From Saprospiraceae bacterium (GTDB lineage Bacteria; Bacteroidota; Bacteroidia; Chitinophagales; Saprospiraceae), in NCBI GenBank assembly GCA_020629315.1, contig JAHDDO010000004.1, positions 1 through 48,282 of the forward strand: a stretch of DNA of 48,282 nucleotides. The letters run 5' to 3'. Shown here in pieces: positions 17,151 through 24,218 of the stretch. Made by a program: the position numbers and the translations under genes. The notes beneath the pieces are model-generated. The model worked only from the letters and a program-made list of their open reading frames with translations, searched no databases and was not told the DNA's origin. Within the stretch, counting starts at the first letter, position 1. The number at the start of each line of letters is the position of its first letter.

Positions 17151-17583
17151 AGGAATCCCTAATTGTAAAATACTAACTTTTGTTGCGTCACACACAGGTC
17201 TTTTTAGGATTATAGTTCAAAACTGTGATAGTTTTTTCATTGTATAAATTACTGATTATGAGAGACTAGTGAGGCGATAACAAAACTTTCACATTTTTAC
17301 GCCCTATACTTTGCAGCGTTTAGCCCGTTTATCAGATTATATAAGTGAAATCGATATTGAAACGAACGCGAAACCAAATATTGATTTTGTAGAACAATAA
17401 CTAGTCAGTCAAAACATACTACTTCCATTAGGTATACCTTGACTGCTGCGAGTACAAAATAAGAACACATTTAAGCTTGGAATCCACTGATTGAGCAACG
17501 GCTCATCCTTGCATTCCTTTGCTTAAAAACAACAATCATTATGTAACCGAACAGGAAACGTCTTGTTCTTAAAACTTCCCACT
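17151..17583. other. Intergenic region with structured leader
   Basis: No gene was found in this ~430-base gap. It holds a perfect palindrome AGGTATACCT at 17430-17439, flanked by CAGTCAA/TTGACTG (17406-17412 and 17439-17445). Further on is a long imperfect hairpin at 17470-17527: outer arms TTTAAGC/GCTTAAA, middle GGAAT/ATTCC, inner GAGC-AACG-GCTC. The hairpin ends about 57 bases before the ATG of the first small secreted protein and could be its 5' leader. Confidence 0.45.
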
Positions 17584-17916
17584 ATGAAAATCATCGCAAT
17601 CATTTTCACTATTCTATTTAGCCAGTCATTATTGAATGCTTCAGTCCCGAAATTGCATTTGGACCCTGTAAAACCAGCTATACAATTTGCGGCTAATGAC
17701 GATTACGTACTGATAACATTCCAACGACTGGACGACCTTACATACAAAAGAAAAATCGAGGTAGTTGATGTAAAAGGAAAACGAATATTCAAGTCAAAAG
17801 CAGGTACCCGCGAAATGGTATCGGAATTGAATATGGCACAGTTAAAAATAGGTCAGTATGTTATCCGGGTTCATTTAGAAGACGGAATTCAAGAATACAG
17901 ATACGTAAAGAGGTAA
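17584..17916 (+). CDS. Small secreted protein made of a sorting-domain-like fold
   Basis: This 110-residue protein starts at the ATG at 17584, which gives a clean signal peptide (MKIIAIIFTILFSQSLLNAS); a TTG 21 bases upstream is less likely. The mature ~90 residues resemble only a T9SS type A C-terminal domain or related beta-sandwich: KIEVVDVKGKRIF corresponds to the (I)xDxxGxxV strand, LNMAQLKIGQYVIRVHLEDG to the L..G.Y.v.v....g hairpin, with YRYVKR at the end. The N-proximal PNP motif of true sorting signals is missing. There is no passenger domain. It is followed by its own terminator (17939-17967) and a paralogue (18053-18376). The function is unknown. Confidence 0.72.
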   Translation: MKIIAIIFTILFSQSLLNASVPKLHLDPVKPAIQFAANDDYVLITFQRLDDLTYKRKIEVVDVKGKRIFKSKAGTREMVSELNMAQLKIGQYVIRVHLEDGIQEYRYVKR

Positions 17917-17938
17917 GATTTTAAGGCATTTTGGACGA

Positions 17939-17967
17939 CCGGAGTCCTTAGTAATCAAGGACTCCGG
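17939..17967 (+). terminator. Hairpin terminator
   Basis: A perfect 11-bp stem, CCGGAGTCCTT (17939-17949) and AAGGACTCCGG (17957-17967), has a 7-base loop and lies 23 bases after the preceding stop. The following GCCTTTAT has only a short T run, so termination is likely but the signal is not textbook. Confidence 0.7.
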
Positions 17968-18052
17968 GCCTTTATAAAGTCGAAGATTCCGATTACGGCA
18001 AGATTCATAGAAAAATAGAACAACGTACCCTTAACCATTTAAATCATTAATC

Positions 18053-18376
18053 ATGAAAAGGACACTTCCATTAGTTATTATGTGCCTATTATCCATGGCA
18101 TTACAGGCAACGAATTTACCGGAGAAAACAGACAGCCCGGTTACAGTAACCCAAGAATCTGGATTTTTATTCCTAGATTTTCATCAAGATAAAGATCTTG
18201 AAGACGCTCGGAAAATTGAGATTTTTGATACCTCAGGCAGACGCATATTTAGAGGTATGGCAACGACAGACAACCCGATATCAGGTCTTAATGTACGCTC
18301 CTTCAAAAAAGGAGAATATCAAATAAAGATCGAGGTATCAGAAGATGTATATATGAAAAAATTTACAAAGAGCTAG
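18053..18376 (+). CDS. Small secreted protein made of a sorting-domain-like fold (paralogue)
   Basis: This 107-residue protein has a signal peptide (MKRTLPLVIMCLLSMALQAT) and a short mature part that parallels its neighbour at 17584: KIEIFDTSGRRIFRGMAT, then LNVRSFKKGEYQIKIEVSED and a C-terminal MKKFTKS. The pattern is that of a T9SS type A-like beta-sandwich with no passenger domain. Both genes have an independent terminator, so each seems to be its own transcription unit. Possible roles include a periplasmic or surface chaperone-like factor or a decoy or partner of the sorting machinery; none is supported beyond the fold resemblance. Confidence 0.72.
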   Translation: MKRTLPLVIMCLLSMALQATNLPEKTDSPVTVTQESGFLFLDFHQDKDLEDARKIEIFDTSGRRIFRGMATTDNPISGLNVRSFKKGEYQIKIEVSEDVYMKKFTKS

Positions 18377-18421
18377 TAGATATTTCCATTAGTACTCGCT
18401 GTGTAAATAGTATTTACCAGT

Positions 18422-18453
18422 AAGGGGTCAAGCAGGGATGTTTGACCCTTTTT
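18422..18453 (+). terminator. Rho-independent terminator
   Basis: GGGTCAA (18425-18431) pairs with TTGACCC (18442-18448), extended by AAG/CTT-type pairs, and is followed immediately by TTTTT. It lies about 45 bases after the stop of the small secreted protein at 18376. Confidence 0.85.
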
Positions 18454-18613
18454 ATTTAATAAATGGTGATTTCAAGAATTCAATATACTGGCAGCTAATT
18501 CTCGAATAGGGGATATAGATAATATGGTTTATCACTTTCATAGCAAGTCCGTCTTTTTTAGGGAATGGGAATAATATTTAAATTGCCCCGTTACTATTTC
18601 AAGTGAATATTTT

Positions 18614-19429
18614 ATGTATACGATTCGTACATATCCTCATGGGCCTTTTCTTAATCAATTTATCTCAGAGATTAGATATGTAGGCTTTAGTTCTATTTCG
18701 CCTAATGGCATACGATCCTTAGATTTTCCGAGAACAGCTTCGGATATCATATTGCTATTTCAAGGCAAGGGTAACATTGAACTACATGATGGAAGCACAA
18801 AAAAAATAGATGGAGCAAAGTATGTTGGACTTTTTGATAAATCATACTCCTTCGATCTTTCCAATGATTTTGATATGATTCAAGTACGCTTACGGCCACA
18901 AGCAGTGGCTTATTTGAGTACTGAAAAACAAACGTCTTTTTTTAACAATGTAATGGACTTGGATACATTTTCTAAAACCTTGGGACAACTCCATCGGGAT
19001 TGTTGCTATGTTTCTGACGCTGACACACGATTGGCTCTAGTGAAACAGGCGTTGGAAAATCTATTTACAAATGCATATGTCAAAAATCAAACGTTTCTCA
19101 GAGGCCTTTCCCTAATACATATGGCGGACGGAGATATTAGCGTTGATGGCCTTGCCACTCATCTGAATACTAGTTACAAGTCCTTAGATCGATGGTTTAA
19201 CAAAGAGCTCGGTACAGGCCCTAAATCCTTTATTCAACTCGTACGATTTAAGCACATTTTAGAAACCATCGAAAAGGGAAATTTTGAAAGCCTTGAATCC
19301 ATCAGGTCCTCCTTTGGCTTTTATGATAGATCTCATTTCAATAGGCAAATAAAAAAGATCAGTGGTTACAATCCTAATGATCTGCTACACCTGATTCAAG
19401 TAAGACAATCATTGACGCCAGATTTGTAA
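18614..19429 (+). CDS. AraC-family transcriptional regulator
   Basis: This 271-residue regulator has an N-terminal ligand or dimerisation domain (about residues 1-150), of the type with FPRTASDIILLFQGKG and VGLFDKSYSFDLS, and a C-terminal AraC double helix-turn-helix. The first helix pair is DISVDGLATHLNTSYKSLDR with the following WFNKELGTGPKSFIQLVRF; the second is ESLESIRSSFGFYDRSHFNR with QIKKISGYNPNDL. The gene is monocistronic and stands convergent to the TonB receptor, with only five bases between their ends. The regulated genes are not evident. Confidence 0.9.
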   Translation: MYTIRTYPHGPFLNQFISEIRYVGFSSISPNGIRSLDFPRTASDIILLFQGKGNIELHDGSTKKIDGAKYVGLFDKSYSFDLSNDFDMIQVRLRPQAVAYLSTEKQTSFFNNVMDLDTFSKTLGQLHRDCCYVSDADTRLALVKQALENLFTNAYVKNQTFLRGLSLIHMADGDISVDGLATHLNTSYKSLDRWFNKELGTGPKSFIQLVRFKHILETIEKGNFESLESIRSSFGFYDRSHFNRQIKKISGYNPNDLLHLIQVRQSLTPDL

Positions 19430-19434
19430 GCGCA

Positions 19435-21759
19435 TTAGAAAGAAATAGCCAGGCCTATTTGAAAATTGCGCCCCAATTCATCTGCAAAATATCGTTGCCT
19501 GTTTAAATATTCTCGATATCGTTCATTAAGCACATTTTCCATTTGAATGAAGCTGCGAAGACTATAGGAACTAAACACGAAGTTTGCAGATAATTTAACC
19601 CCCATAAGGTAATAGGCTTCAGGTGTTGGAGCAAAGTCTTGGGAATCTAATAGTTGATTTTGTCTAGCAATGTATGTATGGTCCCAACTAATTTCAAAAT
19701 TGTCAATATTAAGTTTTGTGAAGTTAAATGGGCGAGGGTAGCGATAGGTAATCTTGGTGCCTAATCGATTAGAAGGCATGTAAATTAAGGGTATATCGTT
19801 ATCTAGATCGCGACCCTCTAATATATTAACTTGTGATTCAATGATGAATGCGTTTGTTACTGAATATTGGATGGAAAGGTCCAATCCTCTAATGGATGCA
19901 TTATTTTGATGGTAAGCAAACACAGGAAAAGCGCCTCTGATAGTCGGTCTGACCTCACCCGTAGGTGATAAATAAATATAATTGAAAAAGTACTGGTAGA
20001 ATAAGGTACTGCTCAAAAGAAACCTTGGGGATGGGTTGTAGGAATATTCAAGAACAGACTTTATTGTTTGCTCGACCTGAAGATTAGGGTCTCCTTCTTC
20101 AATACCACTGACCCCTTGATGGAGTCCGTTGCTATATAATTCGTTTATCGCAGGATTACGAGTGGCAAATCCAATATTTAATGAAATACTTTGATCTTCT
20201 TCGAATGAATAACTGGATAAACTAGCTATTCCTATATTGTGAAAGTGGTTTCTATAGCGGATGATTTCTTTTGGAAAACCATTGCTGAATGTGGCCACGT
20301 TTTGAAAAACATAGTCATATCGTATACCAATGTCAGCGTAGAAAGCACCCCAGTCTTTAGCAATGCTGCCAAATAAACCAGACGTAAGTGATGCATAATC
20401 AGGAATCAACGGCAAAATATCAGTTTCAGGAACATTCCTAGAATTTGTAATACTAGTTAAACTCCCAGTGCTGATTTTTCTTCCTGAGTCCAATTCTTTT
20501 GTATACTTAATATCTATGGCACTTGTATTAAGATCAAGGCTTAAAGAGGGTTGCTCAGACCGTCCACCTCGTCTAATATCGAATTCTTTGCGTCTGTTTT
20601 GTTGGAATGAAGGTATGATCTCTACCCATTCATTGTCTGAGATGAAATAACTGAGTGTGGCCTTTACGAGATGGTGGTGTACTCGTTGACGAGGCGCATT
20701 AATTTGGTAGCTAAACGTATCATTGGTATAGAAGGGAATATCGCGTTCAAATGCTGTCTGTAGATCATTCACATTTTCGACATGCGATCCTCTAAGAATA
20801 CCCAGCTCGGTATTAAAGCTACTCATGTATACATCAGCAAACCATTTTTCAGCCCAATTATGCTCTAAAAGTAAGGCCCCATCCAACTCTGAAAAGCCAG
20901 TATTGGTAAGATAATAATCGGGGGTATGCGCATCGCCAAATCGTTTAAATGTTCCCACCCCTCGCCAAGAGATACCTTCGTTGGCTTTTTGTAGTTGAAG
21001 ATTCACATTATGGCCTCTGCCATTAGTGCTAAACTGGTAAGCGGCTCGACCGTTAATATGACGAACCGGATCCACGGATTTAGGATCGATTAATATCAAA
21101 CTACCCATATTATTTGAGCCATATTCTAAAGAAGCGGCACCTTTCAGAACCTTGATTTCTTTAGCCACATTGGCATCAATTTCTGGGCTATGATCATTTC
21201 CCCATTGTTGCCCACTTTGAATTACCCCATTGTTTATAATTACAAGACGATTTCCATACAGTCCTTGAATGATAGGTTTGCCTATCGTGCTGCCACTTTT
21301 TAAGCTTCTTACGCCAGCTTCATTTTCTAATAAGGCCGATAAATTTTTGTCTAGATTATCATTGATCTCATCTTTGCTTATAGCTTCATTAGGGGCACTT
21401 TTATTTATGGCATTGCCCTCTATTACTATATCATCCAGAGAAATGGGGGTATGGTCAAGGTAAATTTCCAAAAAGGTATTTTCCTCAATGTCAAGGTGAA
21501 GTTTTTTTGTGGAACAACCAATGTGTGAAATAAATATATGGTAATGACTAGGACAGATATCTTCAATTCTGAATATGCCGTTCTCATCAGAAACAGCACC
21601 TACATTGAGTTCTTGTATAATGACATTAACAAAGCCGAGTGCTTGCTGAGTGGTCTCATCAAGTACTCGGCCTTCAATAAATAAGTTACATTCTTGTGCC
21701 TTACTGATATACGTATGACATAAGAGAATTAAGATTAATATAGTCTTACAGAACTTCAA
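19435..21759 (-). CDS. TonB-dependent receptor, probably metal uptake
   Basis: This outer-membrane receptor has 774 residues from a TTG at 21759. That start gives a proper signal peptide (MKFCKTILILILLCHTYISK) and a 14-base overlap with the upstream lipoprotein gene. A CarboxypepD_reg-like domain (LFIEGRVLDETTQQALGFVN) is followed by a plug domain (SALLENEAGVRSLKSGSTI, then GNRLVIINNGVIQSGQQWG) and a beta-barrel ending YFADELGRNFQIGLAISF. The segment GILRGSHVENVNDLQTAFE and the His cluster in RQRVHHHLVK recall ZnuD-like receptors. With the partner lipoprotein and the Fur/Zur-like palindrome upstream, zinc or another divalent metal is the likely substrate; that is inference. Confidence 0.88.
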   Translation of the reverse strand: MKFCKTILILILLCHTYISKAQECNLFIEGRVLDETTQQALGFVNVIIQELNVGAVSDENGIFRIEDICPSHYHIFISHIGCSTKKLHLDIEENTFLEIYLDHTPISLDDIVIEGNAINKSAPNEAISKDEINDNLDKNLSALLENEAGVRSLKSGSTIGKPIIQGLYGNRLVIINNGVIQSGQQWGNDHSPEIDANVAKEIKVLKGAASLEYGSNNMGSLILIDPKSVDPVRHINGRAAYQFSTNGRGHNVNLQLQKANEGISWRGVGTFKRFGDAHTPDYYLTNTGFSELDGALLLEHNWAEKWFADVYMSSFNTELGILRGSHVENVNDLQTAFERDIPFYTNDTFSYQINAPRQRVHHHLVKATLSYFISDNEWVEIIPSFQQNRRKEFDIRRGGRSEQPSLSLDLNTSAIDIKYTKELDSGRKISTGSLTSITNSRNVPETDILPLIPDYASLTSGLFGSIAKDWGAFYADIGIRYDYVFQNVATFSNGFPKEIIRYRNHFHNIGIASLSSYSFEEDQSISLNIGFATRNPAINELYSNGLHQGVSGIEEGDPNLQVEQTIKSVLEYSYNPSPRFLLSSTLFYQYFFNYIYLSPTGEVRPTIRGAFPVFAYHQNNASIRGLDLSIQYSVTNAFIIESQVNILEGRDLDNDIPLIYMPSNRLGTKITYRYPRPFNFTKLNIDNFEISWDHTYIARQNQLLDSQDFAPTPEAYYLMGVKLSANFVFSSYSLRSFIQMENVLNERYREYLNRQRYFADELGRNFQIGLAISF

Positions 21760-22306
21760 TTGGGAAAGTAACTTCAATGTCTGTTTCGCCGCCTGCATTC
21801 GTAATATCACCATCTGCCACACCATCAGCCGATTTTGCAGGCTCGTGACGAAGGATTATCGTAATAGATCCACCACCAGCTGAACCTGTAGTTAGCGTAG
21901 ATTGTAATCCCACTGGATTGCCATCATCATCCGTATCTGCATAGTCTATACTTAAGCCTGTTACTGTAGAACTAAAGAAGAATTGATGCTCCGTATCCTC
22001 TTCTTCAATCTCTGTCGTGATGTCTTCCGCTGGAGTTTCAGCTTCATTCAATAAAGTCATAGAACCGCTATAGCTTGTGTTGCTTGTTAAAGAGCCTCCT
22101 GTGATGACAGGATCATTAGGCCCATCACCATCTAAATCTTCAAATCGCAAAACCACAGTTTCTGCACCACTTGTTAGGGTATATTCTACAGTAGTAATTA
22201 GTTCTTCTTCATTTGGAACTTCTGGTTCTGGATCACAAGAGGTAAATACAAATACTAGTAAGGCACTTGCAAACAAAGGCAATAGAGCTGTCTTCAATAA
22301 TTTCAT
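21746..22306 (-). CDS. Receptor-partner lipoprotein (type 1 periplasmic binding fold superfamily annotation)
   Basis: This 186-residue lipoprotein begins at the ATG at 22306 (MKLLKTALLPLFASALLVF) with a lipobox ending FTSC; the longer reading from 22336 would run into the palindrome. The mature part is acidic and repetitive in style: TTVEYTLTSGAETVVLRF, then EDLDGDGPNDPVITGG, LLNEAETPAEDITTEIEEE, EHQFFFS and ITIILRHEPAKSADGV with ITNAGGETDIEVTF. Bacteroidota carry proteins of this pattern immediately upstream of a TonB receptor. It probably works with that receptor in capturing its substrate at the cell surface. The acidic loops (DTDDDGNP, EIEEEDTEHQ) could bind metal. Confidence 0.85.
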   Translation of the reverse strand: MKLLKTALLPLFASALLVFVFTSCDPEPEVPNEEELITTVEYTLTSGAETVVLRFEDLDGDGPNDPVITGGSLTSNTSYSGSMTLLNEAETPAEDITTEIEEEDTEHQFFFSSTVTGLSIDYADTDDDGNPVGLQSTLTTGSAGGGSITIILRHEPAKSADGVADGDITNAGGETDIEVTFPIEVL

Positions 22307-22335
22307 AATAAGTAATTTTTTTGTGAAGATAAACA

Positions 22336-22358
22336 AAAATGCAACAGTGTTGCATTTT
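22336..22358. promoter_or_regulatory. Perfect palindrome, candidate Fur/Zur-family operator
   Basis: AAAATGCAACA (22336-22346), one central base, and TGTTGCATTTT (22348-22358) form a 23-bp perfect palindrome 30 bases upstream of the lipoprotein/TonB receptor pair and 90 bases upstream of the divergent barrel gene. Length and A/T-flanked symmetry suit Fur-family operators. A Fur-family gene lies at 43778-44164, but binding by it is only a hypothesis. Confidence 0.65.
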
Positions 22359-22447
22359 AATAACCATAGGATAATTTAACTACTGTCCAATTTTTACAAG
22401 GGTAGGTAACAGGACCCTATTATTTTTGGAATATTCAAAACGTTTGT

Positions 22448-23038
22448 ATGTGTAGATCTCTTATAATATTCATTGGATTTTTTTTGTTCTCGTGTACTTT
22501 ACCGGGACAATCAACCGATCCTTCAACGATTTCCATTTCCATATTTACCCATAGCATTGGTATTCCATTTAAGGATGTGATTAAGTTTCCTCTAAATCTG
22601 GGTGCCACCATAGGATATCAGTCAAATTTCGGCCAAACTACCGACGCTAAGTATGGTTATGGGATTGAAATAGGATACTATAAGCATAAACACTTAAATC
22701 ATGCAGTGTTTGCTAGAGGATCAACGTTCCGAAAGCTTGCTATTTCGGATCCATTGCAAATAAACGTAGGCGTTCAAGCGGGGTATATGTTGGATTTTCT
22801 TCCTTCTAAATCCTTTCAATTCCAGGAGGGTGAGCCCTTGAAAGAAGGAAATGGAATCAGCGGATCTTTTATGGCTGGTTTATTAGTTCAATGTAACTAT
22901 AGCTTCGAAATGGCAGATAGAAATGTATCACCATTTATTCGCTATGACGGTTGGGTCCAATTTCCATATAGTGATTTTGTCCCTGTATTACCTCATTCCA
23001 TGCTCCACATAGGCAGCCAAGTATCTTTAAAAAACTAA
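22448..23038 (+). CDS. Outer-membrane beta-barrel-like protein, unknown
   Basis: This 196-residue protein has a signal sequence (MCRSLIIFIGFFLFSCTLPG) that could be read either as signal peptidase I (ending TLPGQ) or as a lipoprotein signal with Cys16. The mature part alternates polar and aromatic residues in beta-strands (NLGATIGYQSNF, YGYGIEIGYYKH, INVGVQAGYMLDF, HIGSQVSLKN), consistent with a small outer-membrane barrel. It is separated by five bases from the serine hydrolase gene downstream and shares the intergenic region containing the Fur-like palindrome with the divergent lipoprotein gene. No specific family was recognised. Confidence 0.7.
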   Translation: MCRSLIIFIGFFLFSCTLPGQSTDPSTISISIFTHSIGIPFKDVIKFPLNLGATIGYQSNFGQTTDAKYGYGIEIGYYKHKHLNHAVFARGSTFRKLAISDPLQINVGVQAGYMLDFLPSKSFQFQEGEPLKEGNGISGSFMAGLLVQCNYSFEMADRNVSPFIRYDGWVQFPYSDFVPVLPHSMLHIGSQVSLKN

Positions 23039-23043
23039 CAATC

Positions 23044-24216
23044 ATGAAAGCACATCTTTATATGAGTCTACTAGCGGTCTTTTTCTTAGCCGCCTGCCAA
23101 AAGGATATTAGTGTAGCAGTAGAGTCTTGTTCGTTACCCTTACTGATTGACCATGAGCTGCCAGAGGTAGATAGCATTCAAATTATTTTAGAAGAATATG
23201 TAGATAAAGGATTACCCGGTGCTGTGGTAGCCTTAAAAACGAAAGATAGCTTTTGGACAGGTGCGGCAGGATTCGCTAGACTGGAAAACAACACAGCTAT
23301 GAAACCTTGCCATGTATTTCATTCGGCTAGTGTGGCAAAAACGTATCATGCGGTGGCTGCTTTAATTTTAGTTAGTGAGGGTGTATTATCCCTGGATGAT
23401 CCGATGTCAATGTATTTGCCTGATTGGGTTTGTAAAGATATGGCCAATTATCAGTCAGCAACGATTAAACAATTAATGGATCATACTTCCGGGATTCCTG
23501 ACTTTATAGAAGACACTGATCATATAACAGATTACTTTCACGACTTAATGAGAGACTTTTCTACTGAACAGTACCTTGATTATGTTTGCGGGGATGAGCC
23601 TTCTTTTTCGCCGGGAAATGGGATTGAGTATTCTAACACAAATACAGTTCTCTTAGCATTAATTATGGATGAGTTAGCGGGAGATCATGCATCCTATATT
23701 TCAGAAAAGGTGTTGAAAAAAGGAGGCTTGGACCAAACGTATTACAAAAGGGAAGAAGGATATCCAGCGCCATCGGGTGCCGTTAATACCTATGTTGATA
23801 CGAAAGGCAATGGAAACATTATGAATTCAACAAGCATAGAACGCAATTTTGCCAATATGAACATTGGGCATGATGCCATGATGGCAACAGCAACTGACTT
23901 TGCTTTATTTATGGAAGGCGTCTTTACTGGTGTATTTTTCGACCAAGCGATGATAGATACTATGTCAGATACCGTTTCCATTACCAATAATTATGGCTAT
24001 GGTTTGGGACTTGAAGTAGCCAAGTTTAGAACTATTGAAGGCGGAAGACTTGGCCATACGGGTGGATCTTTAGGTGCTGCAAATTGGGTGTTTCATTACC
24101 CAGATCACGGCTTTACCCTAGCTATTTGCTCTAATTTTGGGGATTTTTTAAACGGCCCAATGGGCGAGCTTTTCTATGAGATGATTTATCAAATAGAAAA
24201 GCTCTTACTCTTGTAG
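23044..24216 (+). CDS. Serine hydrolase lipoprotein, class C beta-lactamase/PBP family
   Basis: This 390-residue enzyme of the beta-lactamase-related (class C/DD-peptidase) fold begins with a lipoprotein signal and lipobox LAAC at residue 18. The three family motifs are visible: S96-V-A-K99 (nucleophile motif SxxK), Y196-S-N198 (YxN) and HTGGS near residue 339. Such proteins hydrolyse D-amino acid peptides, esters or lactams; true antibiotic resistance is uncommon. It forms a two-gene unit with the barrel protein (five-base gap), and its stop lies two bases from that of the convergent TonB receptor. Confidence 0.92.
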   Translation: MKAHLYMSLLAVFFLAACQKDISVAVESCSLPLLIDHELPEVDSIQIILEEYVDKGLPGAVVALKTKDSFWTGAAGFARLENNTAMKPCHVFHSASVAKTYHAVAALILVSEGVLSLDDPMSMYLPDWVCKDMANYQSATIKQLMDHTSGIPDFIEDTDHITDYFHDLMRDFSTEQYLDYVCGDEPSFSPGNGIEYSNTNTVLLALIMDELAGDHASYISEKVLKKGGLDQTYYKREEGYPAPSGAVNTYVDTKGNGNIMNSTSIERNFANMNIGHDAMMATATDFALFMEGVFTGVFFDQAMIDTMSDTVSITNNYGYGLGLEVAKFRTIEGGRLGHTGGSLGAANWVFHYPDHGFTLAICSNFGDFLNGPMGELFYEMIYQIEKLLLL

Positions 24217-24218
24217 CC

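Noticed and set aside
22077-22379. 100-codon plus-strand ORF overlapping the receptor-partner lipoprotein
   Set aside because: It runs antisense to the lipoprotein coding region and across the palindrome; no signal or family features.
23044-24216. Serine hydrolase as an antibiotic-resistance beta-lactamase
   Set aside because: The SxxK, YxN and HTG motifs are shared by the whole DD-peptidase/esterase superfamily; nothing indicates true beta-lactamase activity.
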